From Antedon mediterranea (taxonomy: Eukaryota; Echinodermata; Crinoidea; Comatulida; Antedonidae): DNA of 60,000 bases. A program made the translations under genes and the position numbers. The notes beneath the pieces were generated by a model. The model did not search any database, was not told the origin of the DNA, and saw only the letters and a program-made list of their open reading frames with translations. This document shows positions 13,610-29,200 of the stretch, one piece after another (within the stretch, counting starts at the first letter, position 1; each line of letters opens with the position of its first letter). The stretch spans positions 7,786,922-7,846,921 of the forward strand of contig NC_092678.1 of the NCBI RefSeq assembly GCF_964355755.1, given 5' to 3'.

Positions 13610-14217
13610 GCAGTGATTAGGTTTAATAAATACAAAATCAAGTCAACAAGTGATAAATGGTCAGTGAGACCGAAAGGTGCTATAATATGACATTCAAATG
13701 TGAACAAATTGTAGGCCTATCCTACAAACAAAAACTTTTACTTTACTATCTGATTATAATTCAATGATTATCTGACAGCGAAGAATTATTATAATATCCA
13801 ATGACAGTCATTGTAAATACCGACATATAGGTTGACATTCAAAATAAAGTTTCGATTATTTGACATCAAGAACAAAGACATTGTTTATTGAAAATGATGT
13901 TACAGATTACTGTTTTGTAAAAATCCATGTGTGGTCTTAAAATCTAACGTAGTTGGCCTTTGGTTTAATTTAAATTTCATATTATTTTTATTTTATGTAT
14001 ATACATGTATATTTTTTGGTATTTTAAGTTATTCAAATATCAACATTAATGTATAATATATTTCTATTCATTTCGATTACTTAGTGTAAAAATAACAAAT
14101 CTACAATTTTCTATGTAAATTTCAAAGTTACATTTTCGATTAAATTTCAAAACCACAATAGAACGAAAATCTATAATTGCATAATATTTGCAAAAGCTGA
14201 ATAATAAGAGTCTCGAT
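13610..14217. other. AT-rich 3' flank of the propeller-lectin gene
   Basis: No gene is seen. TTTATT words near 13985-14000 read as AATAAA on the minus strand and could serve as polyadenylation signals for the gene ending at 14218. Confidence 0.35.
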
Positions 14218-17200
14218 TTAGCAGCAGTCTTTTTTCATTTTCAAAACTCCATTATACTTCAGGCCACTGTCATCATCTGTTGAAAAGATAGAAATGTGTT
14301 AAATAAGCACAGTAGCATAAAACTTATAATCATCATTATCATAAAACACATTTTTCGAGCCTGGGTAGAAAGATGAATTTGTGCCGCAGGAGGGCGGGGC
14401 TCTACGTCATCACGTGGTGGGCTGCGGCGGGTACTAGCGTGGGGAATTTGATACATCCGCGTGGTGTATGTGTCCTTTCACTTTTAGCATCCATCCGGAG
14501 TAGACGTGTTTAAAGATTTACCCATCGTCCTCCCCTGCTTCCACCAGTGTTTGAAGTTTACATTACTTGGGCATGTTCACCTGCAGCAAACTTGTATTTT
14601 AATTAGTTTTAGTTTAGTAAGTCAAGTTAATCTTTGGATTCTTGATAACCATGCATATTATATTTAACATTCAATATATATTTATGTGATTTTATGTAAT
14701 AACCAAGGTGTTTAGTTAGTAGTAGTTATTGTCCGTACATATACGGTACACTTGATAGGGGCAGCCCATACATTATGTAAACTAAATTAGTTATGGGCTG
14801 CCCCATTATTACAACTCTATTATTATATATATGCTATTATGTGTTTCGTCATTTAAATAAATGACATTTTCCATCCAAGTTGGTGTGTATTGTATTTTTC
14901 CGTCTGGCCTCTTGCGGCATAAAAGTATATTCTGCCATTAAGATTGTCGCACTTAGAAACAACACATTAGTAGTAATGTAATTATTTCAGTTTCAAATAT
15001 TGAAGCGTTATATTTTGGTTAGCGTTTGGTTAAGTGACTACGAACGTTCAATTAACAGGTTGCTTGAAACCTAACGTTAACAATTACGTTTAACGGACGT
15101 CAAAAAGGGTCCACACATTCACTTTATTTGAAAACATTCAAAAACCGTAATGGTAATACTCAACTAACGTTTGGTGAACGTCAGCTTTAACGTTCGCTGA
15201 ACGTCGTTTGAAGGTTAAACTAACGTTAGTTATAACGTTCACTGGACGTCAGAAAGGGTCCACAACTTATGTTATTTGAAAGTTCATTTCAAAACATTAA
15301 AAAAAAGACATAAACTGTAAAATTCAACAAACGTTCGCTGAACGTTGTTCGAAGGTTAATCTAACATTAGTTATAACTTTCAGCGGACGTCACAAAGGGT
15401 CCAAAACTTAATGTTATTCAAAGAACATAACGGTAACATTCAAACACTGAAGCAAAGACAGGTAACCCATGCTTGACCAATCACAATCAACTGTTCAGAT
15501 GAGGCGTCGCTTGTGATTGGTCAAATTACTCTCATTGAACGTACATGACCGTGAGACCTTAGTGAGAGCTAAATAATATTATATAAACTCACAAAGCCAG
15601 TTGTCTTCATTAGTTCCAGCCGTCTTGAAATCCGGCAAACGTTTTGTCACAGAGTCCCAGGCGTCTTTACTGATAAACTCCCACGTTGCACCGTGATCTT
15701 TACTGCGCATGTAACTGCGCATGTCCATGTGAATGCCATAGATAAGTCCTGTGAGCTGGTCAGATCCAATGACATTGTGTAGGTTCATTGGTAGAGCTAT
15801 TGAAGAAGATTTATATTTTTACACATAGGCCCCTATTATAATGATAATAGTATAGGGATATATTTTTCATTTTGACAAAAAAAAAATATTGATATATTTG
15901 CAATGTTCTGTTTATGTGTCTTTAAAAAAAATTGAAATTGAGAAAAATAGAAAGTCATTGTTGTGTGGGCGCTAGGCATTCAATGAAGGATGTATTGACA
16001 AAAGAAATCTAGGCCTATGCCTAACTATTCCTTGCTAGTTGTCTGCAAATCTAAAGATCTGCGGGAAAAAGTGTCAGTGTTAGGCCTATTACTTTTCTAT
16101 TTATTAAGTTGGAGATTCCTCTTGCTGTCCATATCAATGTGTATGATGACCCGTGTTAGTTGGGCTGTAAGTATTGAAGTTCGAAGTGTTTTGATATATC
16201 AGCCAGCCTCAGTGCTATTTGAGGGACATTATTGTTTTACCTTTCCAGCGTCCATCTGGTGAATTATTTTGTACATAGCAGGACGGAACAACCATGTCTG
16301 ATAGACGTCTAACTGAAGGGTTACAAGCAAAAATTACGTCATTATCCGGATCGTCCAACTTCTTAGTAATGACAAAACCCCGGTCATAATAATCTGTCAA
16401 AATAAAAATCGATAAATTGTATTGTGTGAAAAATGTCGTGAGTGTTGATTTTCGACAAATTGCTAAAAGTCACACAAATAAAAACCAACCCATGTTAAAT
16501 AGGAACGAGTTTGGTGCTCTCGGGGATTACTGGATGACATTTACTAGTTCCTTTTTGGGTTTTAAGGGATATTAGTTTAGACTAATTTTTTAGATATGTT
16601 TACTGAAACATGTATTGTAGATTGAGAAGTATTATATATATTGAAGCTCTTATGCTTGGTTCCCACTAGGACGCAACGCAAACGCAAGGACTCTTTATTC
16701 CAAACTTACCTGGAACTGGGCATCTACTAGGATCACTGACACACACAGTATGTTTTCCGTTTTCACACGTATGAGCACCAGCCAGGCAACAATCGCACTG
16801 GCTAGATCCCCCATCATAATGGCAGACGTCTGTCTGAGATTCGGTCCATTTGCTGTACCTCATCACAGCTTCTTTTGCATATCTTAGTACTGGTTCTGAA
16901 GAATAAAAGTACTATAACAATGGACAACCTTACTTATTTTTCTGAAACCCTCTTTCTAATAGACAATGTGTGCGTTTCTTTATTACAAAATTGCAGTAGC
17001 TCATTTAGAGGTTTATTGTGGCGATCAAGTCTATGATAGTATGTAGTCATTATCGAACAATCAAGTGCCCAATCACAACGCAATAATTTGTCCTTAGGTC
17101 AAAGGTTAAAACATTATTGAATTTATCCGATAATTATCCGATTTGAATGAGGTAATTATCGGTTAATTTTTCTGGAGCGGAATCAGTTAAACCCCGTTTT

Positions 17201-20200
17201 TACATGAACTTTATCAGTTCATTTTTGGTTAAGTTTATCGGTTAATTATTAACTGCAGAAACACGGTCTTGTGCAGTACGTAAGAACCATGGAATTAGCG
17301 TACCGTATTCAAAATCTAACATTTGATACTCGCAGATAGCTGGCAAGATAGAGGCGCAGTCCATAATGTCCCAGTCACCAAGATCAGTACTGACATCCCT
17401 GGTATCGTAGACATCTACAAAAGCCGCAGCTCCGCAGTCTTTGGTCACACTTGTTCCGGGTCGGTTTGGTAGCCATTTTGTAAAAGACGCAGATGACCCG
17501 TTTGTCCACTTGAAAGTATCAGTACCCTAGAACATATACATTGTTATAATTGAAAAGTCATAATAAACGGCATGATCATGTGATCATTATGTGATAATTA
17601 TAGACTTGCCCTATCGAAGTTACGTCCCCTTTCTCGTTTAGTTGGCATGGTCAGCTCATTACGGTAATTATGAGTAACACGGGGTCTCTGAGCCATACTC
17701 ACCCCAACGTCTTTCAGCCCAATCCAGTATTTGTATGGCGAGAGTGCTGGAACGAGGCCGCGAAGAAATTGCTGTTCAAACGTATCTTCGATCATGACTA
17801 ATTGAGCATTGTCTGCTTCACAGGCCGCCTTTGCTGCATCCCAAGTTTCTAGCGTGTCGTTGAACACTTTGTAACACGTTTCTTTGTAAGGTGTGTAACC
17901 AGACCGACATAAATCTAAAAGTAAGAGTTAAAAGTGTAAGAGTTATAGGGTAGTAATAATCCGCCGATTCATGTTTCTAAGGATCATTGACACACTCTTT
18001 ATTACAACGTAATATATGTAAATTTGTATCAACCAATGTTGGTTTGGTCGAGGAAGTCGTTATAATACACATGTGATCCTGTATCTACAACTCCTCTATG
18101 TTACAGGACAAATTTTCGATACTTTACCGATAATACATAATAAACAGAATTCGGAATTGATAAGAATGGTTTAATGTTGTTGGTCCACTTATGGGCAAAC
18201 ATCAGGTACTAATTACCTCGCGTACAATCCCCAAACCTGATGAGATGGACCTATATCCATTTTAAAATGGTTCGAATTAGGCAAACTATGTATGTCTTCT
18301 TAAAGAGATTAATCTAACCCACTAACGTACACTTACCACCACCAACATCTGGTCTGTCCGAATACTTAAATTGAAAATGTTTTGTGGAACCAAGAACTTT
18401 AGCGCTATTAACAGTCGAGAACCACAACAAATCAGCCACGCCAACAAAGCGATGAGTGCCCGGAGAACTGTTTCCGTTTTTGTCGATTCCTAGGCGTACA
18501 CGGAAAGTTGGTTTTGCAGCAATCTGAATGGTTCCAAGCTGTAAAATACATAAAAATGTTACTAAATGCTGTCCTTTACGCTAGACTTGCTCCAAGTCTG
18601 TATTTATTGTCTTTTTTATATTTATTCGAGCTCAAGTGTTATACGTATGAAACGCCATAGGCCTATTATACAAATATTTGTCTTTTTACTAATATATTAA
18701 GTCAAAACTCCATCTGGAATCCAGACTATCCTTTATGCATGCTTTCATTGAGAAAACCCCTGCCCACTTATATCATAAGTCATTTAAACACACTTTCCAG
18801 TGAAGTAAGTACTTGTAAACCGTTTCAATAAAACAAATCTGCATGAGTGAACAGATCGCACTCTGTAGGTAAAACATATAGAGTACTAAGTTAAAAGTGG
18901 GCCCTACACATAATTGAATCTGTTGCTGCAACCATTATTGTAGAATAACTTACATTAAATCGAACAGGAGATGGTCCAGACATGCTTGGGTTTACCACTG
19001 GTGGCTGGAACAGCTCTGTGTATTCTGATTCAAGGCTAATATATCGCACATTTTTCGACGTCATTATTGTGAATGTTACATCTACTGCTTTTCCCGTTGA
19101 ATCGTCATCGTGCCAAATACTAATCAGTAGTATTACATCATAACTAACATGAATAACAACCAAAATAGACTATTATCCAAATCGAATTAGAGTGGTACTA
19201 CAATCAGTGTATCATGACGTCTAAGGGTGCTTATGTGAACATAATGTCGCGACCAAATTGTCAAACGCCGTGACCAAATTCCAAATGCCACAACCCAAAT
19301 GTCAAATGCGTGTGTAAAAATTGGTTAAATTTAAAAACAATAATTGACAAAGATCAAATACGACGAATGCAATTTTTTGCCATTTAAAAAGAGGTATATG
19401 ATTCTGGTTGTGTTTGCCAGTGTCAGTCTGAAGCATTTATCTTTATTTTATTCATACAATTCTACAATAATAATAACAATTAGATTTACATTGCTTACTT
19501 ACCCTTTATAAAAGGAATTAGTTTCGTACGTTATCTTGAACGACATTTTAGGCTTCGGGACTTCATTAATCAGCGCATAAACTGGTACATCTCCAGCCCA
19601 GATATGAGCTCCGTCGCCAATCTGCATTCTAAGTCTTAACCAGTGCTCTGATCCATTGACCACCGCGTCTGTATCGTCTAGGACAATTTCAACTTCTAAC
19701 GCCAAGATGTTATTGGAAGCTTCTGGGTCGTTCACTTCAATAAATCCGTCAAACTGTGTCACTGAACAGTCTTTAAGGATGCCGAAATCATCATTGTTAG
19801 CAATGTACTGCGTCTGAGGAGCGTAGTAGCAGAACTCTGTCGAATATGTACAGAACAATGATTCACTAACGAACGAAACCGACACTTTGTTGATACTCCA
19901 CTGCTCGCTTGTCTTGTTAGTCGTAAAGTTGTATGGTAATGTGACTTCAATTGTTGGATCAGCAGTACCTTTTGGAAACTCAACAATGAGGTTCATATGC
20001 ACTTTTTGACCAACGTTAACATAAACATTACCATCTGTAGATTTCTCGGTGATGTTCAACACGAACTGCGGTAGTTTACATATGGTAGCTCCTTCTGCAG
20101 TGACCAAACCGGCGTCATCAATTTCAGCAGTAATAGTTACACGTAGAATAACCCCAGGTTTCACATTGGCTATGGTAAGTTAATGATCAAACAAAACGTT

Positions 20201-23200
20201 AAAAAAAAATCTTTAAAATAAATACCGTAAAAAAAACTGTTTGGTGGGCTACATTTTTAGATGGGGTTCTTTTCGAGATTATGTTTTCTTTTCAAAATGA
20301 ATGCTGTAAATTGCTACTGCTATAATATTATGACTGTTTAGACATTCCCTGTCAATTGTACTTATTTGCCAAGGAAGCAGACACGAAGACAGTATGCAAT
20401 CAAAGTACCAGTTGGAGAATAATAAATTGTAGAACAAATATGAGGCTTGATTGTTGAGATAATTGACGGCTGTAAGGTATTTAATATTGATATGATAACA
20501 CTACTTATACGTTTCTATTCAGTTCACATTCAAATAAAGTCAATCCTGAAAATAAGCCTATACCTTAAAACAATGTAGGCCCTAGTTAATTATTGTTTCT
20601 AAATATTGCATGTAATGTAATATGACGATACGTCGATTCTTCGCTTCCTTCTCGTTATTTAGAGTCAGTTTTATACTTCGTTGATAAAATGAGTAACTAT
20701 GTTCTGAGTACCTTAATTCGCATGTGTTTTCCTGTACTCATATTGTGTAAAATAATATATGTTGGTTTATATATAAGTAAACATTTCAGTTAAGATACCG
20801 TTAACAGTAGAGTTGATGGTCCCTTCAAAAAGAATATCAGACGAAAAGTAAACATCATTACTAAAAGACAATGTAATTTCTGCTGCGGATGAGACCAGGG
20901 TGACCGTGAAGTCGCTCTGAAAAATGACAATAATTAAAGCATTGTAGTTGTTTGTAAGTGCACCTTCTTGGGTAGCTTTGCCTCAGGGTATTGAGTAATA
21001 TTGTCTTTCTAGCTAAAATTCTTATATATATATTTTATACATCTTTGCATACCATTATGGTTTTATTTAGTTATAAAATCTTATTTCAAACTCTCCTTAG
21101 TTTTTTTGTCTTGTGTGAATTCATCTCACTTTTATTTAAATTCTTAGTTATGAATATATTTTATAGATGTACATTTGTGAAAATTAGAGTAAGTTTATAA
21201 AGTAGTTAAAATACAGGTATATTTGCATAATAAGATGCTTGAAATATTAACCATATTTGTTTTCATTTAAAATTTTAGATAAGATGTTAATTAAAATTTA
21301 AAAATGAAAGATGGCGGTAAAATACATAATTAAAATTTTTCTTGTTAAACTATCTTATTTGTGTTCTTATTTGTGTTTGAGTAGAGAGGCTATAAACTCA
21401 AGGGAGGAATATGTAGTATCCCCCCTTTTCACCAAGACAAGAAAGATGAAATGAAAAAAGAGAAATGCAAAAGTTTGAAAGTTAGATATTATTAGAATGG
21501 TAGCATGAAGTGATATTTAATGAAAATCCATAGAGTCCATACACTGTGCATGTCCAAGATGCGATTTTGGCTCTGTGTGTATGTGAGACGCTTCATACCC
21601 GATGTCATCTTAGTACAAACTACTACTTACAATTTGTATATACGACAGAGGTCCCAAGTTAAAAAAACAAGGCCATATAGATGGCTGCAGTCGCGTGCTC
21701 ATTAGTGTTTACCGACCGACCAACCTACCAACTGACCGAAATTACTGAACATGTTTAAAAATGTTGAAATGTTTAAAAACATTTATATTTTTTTAATTTA
21801 CAAGTGCGTAGCCTGTCACTTTTGACGTGCTCGTATAACGTAATTTCGAGAAAAGTAAGTCAAGAAAACAGAAATCGGGCAAAAAGAGTGCGTAATAACA
21901 TTTCACGCGCAGTGCGCGCGCAAAAATATGCGCACTCATGGCAATTTTGTAAACGCTTAAAATTGCCTGAAACGTACTCTTATTTCATCGAAAATAAATT
22001 TTGAAAATTTTAAGCGCGCGTACGCATGCGACAAACCGACAGACCGACCGACCGACCGACATAGTGAACTATAGAGTCGCGTCCACGCGACTAAAAACGA
22101 AATTTCGGGTAAACAATAGAGGGCATGCTATAATGATTTAAAATTATATAGAGGGCGCTATATAAGATGATATTTATAAAATAAATAAAGAAAATAGTAT
22201 ATATTAAACAGATACAGATAAATACAGATTATATTGACATACAATCGATTATATTGCATCACTAACTAACAATGATTCATGGAATAAATATCACATTAAA
22301 CAGTATAACTGATGCTTAAACTCTCATTAGTTTCCAATATTTAGACACAAGAAAGAATCATACCATCACTGTTGAGTCGGTATTTCCATTTCCTGATAAG
22401 TTCCATATAAAAGAATCTGCAGAAATGTCGAACTGAAAAAGAAATTTACTGATGTAACTATTAACGTAACGTGTCAATATGGAAGCCACAGGACGGTGCT
22501 CATGAATAATTTATGCATGAGCTTTAACGAAGTGGGCGGAGCTAACGCCCGTATTCTTAAACCGGACTTTAGTCGTAGTTCGAAATTCGACTTGAAAAAG
22601 TCCTAAGTTCGAGCTATTACTTCAAATTCGATTCATTAAAGAAGTAGTCGAAGTTTGCAGTTCGACTTAATCGTAGTTCGAGCTAAAACTTGACGTTATT
22701 TTAATTCATAAACCGAACTTCAGCTAAATCGCCGACTAAATCACTAAACCTGATATTTAGTTCAATTTAATTATTTGAGAATAAAAGAAAACAGAAAAGA
22801 AAATGATATTTTCTGACACTTTAATTTTTCAGCAGTACTTTTGTATACATTATTTTGTGGTTAAATACCTCCATATGTTCAGCTGTAAGAGTGACTTTAA
22901 AGCCTGTTCCGGATTTCAATCCAGTAGTGTTAACCAAAAATTCCGTCTTAACTTCGTTTCCATAGTAGATTGTTGGATACTCTACGGTTGCGCTCGCTTC
23001 CATCAATCTGGGAGCTGAAATGTACGTTATTATCTACAGTTAATCTATATATATATTTGAATTATTCTTCTGAGATAGGTAGAAACACGTTTTTCAATAT
23101 AACCATTGATAGTGCACCTACAGCAAAACGTAGAATTAATAACATTATTGTGAAAATATACGATATTATTCCATAGTTTGTTTGTTAGAACAAAGAAAAT

Positions 23201-26200
23201 TAAGGGTTTTAAATGTCGACTTATATTGAATATCCTTTTATTTTCAACGGTGTTGGTGTCTTTTTACATTTCTAGGGAGTTTTCGTACGAACACGTAAAC
23301 CTTAAAAAATAACGTCCACATTAAACATTTGCACAACAGCGTAGTTTAGCAAACAGTTGCCTAGTCTGAGTTCCAGACGGAGTTTTGACTTAATATTAAT
23401 AAAAAGATAAATATTTTGGTACATATGGCGTTTTATACGTATAATATTTGAGCTTGATACGTATTTCAGGGTCAGAAAACTATCAGTCTTGAAATAACTA
23501 CAGACTTGGGGCAAGTCTAACAGTTGCCGTGCGTTAAGCCTGTTTTCAACCGACGTTCAATCAACCCAACGATTGCAATCATTGAAGTTGAACCGTATCG
23601 TGACAAACATAATACTTTACCATACCAGTTCCACTTTAATAGAAATGTTAAGGGAACTTTTATGGTAGTACGTAATTTAGTTTGTCTTTGGCAGTCACGT
23701 ACATTTTAAACTTACAACAAAGTAAACAAAGAATTACTTTTAAAGATATATAAGTTTCTTGGCTTGTTAAGCCGACTATCTCTACTCTGCAATGATGATA
23801 CTCCAGTGTGTCTATCAACTCTATAAATTCCACCGTACTCTTCTGTCCAGTACAAATACTTTCCATATATGTCAATATTTAAAGGATTCCTTCCAGTTAA
23901 AATCGTTCTTCTGTTAGTTCCATCAAGGTTAGCTTCTTCAATTTGCCCACCTTGTAAATCACCCCAATACATCTTGTCATCTTGAAAATAACAAATCCAG
24001 GCAATAATGATAAGAATCGAATACTTTTGATAGTATAGTATAAATATCACGATACATGAAAAAAGTGTTATCTGCCTTAGTGATTCGACTCGTGCTCGTC
24101 CCCTACACGCATTTTACTCGCAAAAGCTGTACAACGTGTTGTAAATCTTGGCAACTCATAATATTATAATTTATCTACAAAGTGACTACAGGCACTATGT
24201 AATGAAATTGATGTTGTCTTTTTATGAAGTGTCATCAATTCTTCTTAGTTATATCAGTTCATTAAAAATATTACAATATAAACTACACATTTTAAAAGCT
24301 GAATTTTACATTTCTTGAAATTCAAAAAAATTGTAATGAACATTTTGGTAAAGCTAAAGTAAAGTTACCAGTTAACATTACTGTATAAATAACAACATTC
24401 ATAAACATTCATTCAAAAGGAAAGTCATCAAAACCGAAACGATAAACGGTAAATAATACAGACTACTTTTTTAGGAATCAAATTAGAGGTAAAAATTAAA
24501 TAAACAAACATAGAAATCTTAAGGAAAAGTAGCATCAATATCATTCGGTAGACCTACTTAACACTTTTTCATTTAACTAATCTTTTCGACAAGAACATTT
24601 CTTTTATAACAGTATTGATCAAATTAGTGAATGGCAATAATATTAAAAGAATAAAAACTGATAGGCCTACACTAAGCAAGATCTTCATAATTTAAAATAA
24701 TATCAGTCCTTAGTCCTTTCTTAAAACCTACAATAACTTGCAACAGATTAGTTAATTTTCAAAGTTATTCCATAATTTAGGTTCATTATAAGTAACTAGA
24801 ATTGATATTTTCGAAGTCTGGCAAATGGAATATTGAGTTTTGTTACAATTCTTAAATTATGGGCTCTTTGATCACACAAACAAAACATATTCATTATTTG
24901 GATCGGCAGTGTGTTATTAACAAACTTAAAATTAAAGAGATAGATAACATAACAAATAGCTCAGACCTTACCTGGAACTGCTAACACAAGTCCATGTGGT
25001 CGTAAAAGTCCAGTTGTTACTATAGCGGTTCTTGTACTCAAGTCATTTAACTTTACTCGTTCTATCCTATCAAAAGTGGCCGAATCTGTCCAGTACAAGT
25101 ATCTGGCGTAAAAGTAAAACTACTAGGTTTATAACTAACTAAAATAGTGACATTGAGTTAGTTGAACGGTGATAATATTTCATGGCTTGAAATATTGAAA
25201 AATTGAATATTGTTCTATTTAACAAGGTGGGACCGAGTTAGATAGAACTGTTAGTCCAAATTATATGTAGGCCTACACTTATCTGATAATCTGTTTACTT
25301 TATTATTATGACTATTCTCTACTGGTACTTTATTCGTTCGTTCGTCCGTCCGTCAATTGATCATCCATCCATTCTGTTAGACTTTCCCCAGAGCCATATT
25401 TGAAGAGTTACGACTTTGAATGGATTAGAAGCCATTTTTGTATCCTACTATGTGCAAAAAGCTTTAACTATCGAAGCCGGTTAAGTAATAGAGGGCGTTT
25501 GGTCGAATTTAATATCAAAACAATTTGTACAGCGATTCTCTAATGAATGCATTGTTTTTACATTTTGTTGTTTAAAATCATGTTTTGATAATTTCGTTAT
25601 TATCACAACAAAACCTTCAAACATGATTGTTTTGATACTAAATTTGATAGTTAATGCATTGTGAACATTATATATTTTAATTGTCGAGTGTTATATTTGC
25701 GTCGAGTGATTTGACCAAACGCCCTCTATTACTTAACCGGCTCCGAGCTAGCAAAGAGCGGTTTACACATCCAGTTGGGAAATATGACCGTTATCGCGAA
25801 ATTTTCGACTTCGCATGACGTCATTAATTTTAGAAGCCCTCTCTCGGCACAGAGGCATCAACGTTTCGCGCGAAAACATTAGCATAAAGTATACGTCATT
25901 TTATAGCTGTTTAATAAACACTAATAGGCGAAAAATTAACCATATATGGTAAGATCAGTTCCTTATATGTTTAAGATGTCGCAGGTCACCTAATTTTCGG
26001 AATAATTTGTTGGATTTGTTGTCAGTGACAGTTTCTTTCCAAAGTTCGTGTGCAGCCGTCAAAGCTGAAGTTTTCTAACTTGTGTTTGTTTACAAATTTT
26101 CCATTAGTGGGATTTGCATCCCATACAGTGAATTACCAAAAAATTGGCGTATATGGATAGAGTAAGTATCAATAGTCTGTTTTACGTTAAAATTGGCTTG

Positions 26201-29200
26201 AAACCCTATTTAAGCTTCCTACAGCGAACATTTTAAAAAAGGTCCTCATTTCACATAATTGTTACGTCTCGCGGCACTAGTTCCGTCGTGTGTGGTGCAT
26301 GGTGTGTTGATTGTGGTTGTTGCAGGTGTGGGTGTGTGCACGACCTGGTGGATGGTTGTCGTAATATCGGCCTAGGCTTAGCCTTAGTAACATGTTGATA
26401 ATTAAAATACTTTAGTTACAATTTAGTATTATTAAAGTTTCGTTAATCCTACTCTATATTGAAGATGCGTTGGGAAGGTTTTAAAAAGATAATTAAGCCA
26501 ATCGCAGCCTGACATATAGTTAAATATCCTCATTATTGGCAACTGATGGGTACAATTTATTTACTGTATTAATAATTATACAATAAATATACAGACACAA
26601 GGAAGTTTTGTGTTTAGTGCTTTTTTATGGTAGGCCTACAGTACAGTCATATTTTATCTGAATATGTTTTCAGGTTGTGGAATAATTATATAATTATACA
26701 GTATTTAAGAAAATGTTTTCGTCATAGTGACAATTATTTAAATAGTTCTTTACATTTCAGCTATTCATTTTCATTTCAGGTTTTTTGTTGGTATCAAGAT
26801 TTTCTATCTCGTTCTTCAATATGAGGTTGGACGGTGGAAGCTGTAAAGTGGTTTTCTCGATTTCAATATCATTGCTGATAGTTTTTCATTTTATTCGCTA
26901 ATATAAAATATAAATTTATATTCATTTAAGTTGTAGAAGTGTTTCAGATCAGTAAATTTTTATAAAGATATAAATTAAGTTGCAATTGATTGATTGATTT
27001 ACTTTATTAACCAGAGTCGCACAGATGCATACAATATAAACATAAAACAATCATAAAATCAGTACAACAGTAAGACTCAAGTAAAAATGATATCTCAAAA
27101 AGTACATATGGTGGCATATTTTATATTTACAGTATTAGGCCTAGCTAGTTTGTTATGTCTGATGAACAAGGTGCTATTAGAAGTTTTTATATACAGTAGT
27201 ATTTACTATTTGTATCAGTAATTGTTTGAAAGGTTGTATTTTTTCACATTCTGTATATGTATACATAAAAAGAAAAAATGTATTGCTTGTGTGAAATGTA
27301 AGTTGTATCTAATAAAGTAATAGAATATTTCTGTATACAAGTGTGACATTTACTGCCAGATATTGATATACTTATAAGTACCAACCAATTAACAATACTC
27401 AAGTAAATGATGGGCTAATAATTATCTTTTTTAAAAACATGACCATATAAAAATACATGGTTGAGTCTCTCAAACAAAAGATGCCTGATTTTATAAATAA
27501 CATTCCCCACCATATTTATATATACATTGAAAATGGGTTATCTTTTGGCACTTTGTTTTTCAATTTATTGTTTTTTAACAGTTTTTGTAATTTTTTTCTG
27601 GGCCTAGGTTCTTCTTCAGGCTTCTTCTTGCTTGGTATATGAGCTGGGATAGACCTACCAGCCTAGATTATGGAATACCCAGATTATGTCTACTTCTACT
27701 CCAGCTACTATAGGCCCTACTATAATAACACAAACTACTATCAGAATTACCTAGCCTAACTAGGCCTAGAAAATACTATTTTTAGGCCTAGCTAGGCTAG
27801 AAGTTAAGTAAGTAATTATAGTAGCTAGTCTAAGTAGGCCTTTCCTAGCTCAGAAACCAAATAGAACAATAATCGGGCAGCAGATTGAAACCTTAGGCCT
27901 GTGACGCAGTACGCCTGTATGAACAACCGGATTAAACAGGGACACGATTCGGTCCGGGTCGATTCGTACCAGCTTCGTAAAACGTAAACAAAGTTTCAAA
28001 ATGGCGGTTTTTCGATCGTAACTGAACAGAAATGTAGTAGGTTTGGTTTGATTAGTGGGAGTTGCATCCCAAGAAAGCTTAAAATTAGATTTTTATTTTA
28101 ATAGATAGCTTAATAGTTTATCTTGAAAGGATTTTAAATTCGCTTTGAAATCTTATCTAGAAAATATGAAATTTAATGATTTTTTACCATCATTTAAAAA
28201 AAAATATAAATAAAAAAGTTTATACACAAAATAATGATATTTCTCGAAACAAAAAAACTGTGGAATTTAAATCACAGTTTTTATCATTATTTACGCTTGC
28301 AGTTCAACTATTGAAATACGTTTATTGATTTCATCTAATATCAAAATTATACAATTTTCAAAGTGTACTAAAATAGCAAAAATTCCAACATTTTCCACGA
28401 AGCGCGCCCTCACAATGAATGAAATCAGTGATGCGTTACCAACGCGGCTTTCCGACTGATCCATTCATTCCATCATTCATTCATTGAAAAAAAAAAAAGA
28501 GCAAAGAAAGAAAGCAGAGCAAATGAAAATTATATTTAAACGATTGCTATACAAAAGCAAAAGACATAAGGAAATTTAATTTGCAAAATTAAAGTCAAAT
28601 ATCCTTTTTACTTATGTATTTTATTTCATTGCATTATTATTTTCCGTAATGATCGACCATATGACGTTGACTAGATGATCTACCTTGAGCAAGTGACACT
28701 TATTTTGTAATATAGAAAGAGGGACATACTTTACCCGTTAGCTGTGTCTAACTTAATTGCACTTGGCCAGGAAAGTTCTGTATCAAACAGAATTGTTCTA
28801 TTCGTTCCATCCAGATTTATTACTTCAATGCGCTTCCTTGAACTACTCGTCCAATAAAGTTTCTTTCCATCTACGTCAACAGCTAACCCATTCACATCTT
28901 TAATGATAAAACATTATACAATGTGTCGTAATCACAAACTATATTAAATCTTTTTCAGCGATATATTGAAAAAAAAGAAAACATTTTTACGATTCCTCGG
29001 ATCTGTTGGCCTTGTCCAAACTCCGATTATTTCACCAACTGAATAAACGACCGAATATTTTTGTATAAATGTCTAAATTCTATGTTCGCTTGTAATCTTT
29101 TTTCTAATTTCAATTTTAATGTCCCAACTTTGTACAAAATCAATGTTACATGTACAATTTTCCCGTGTTAATGTCTGTAAGAATGGTATTTTTTTTGGTA

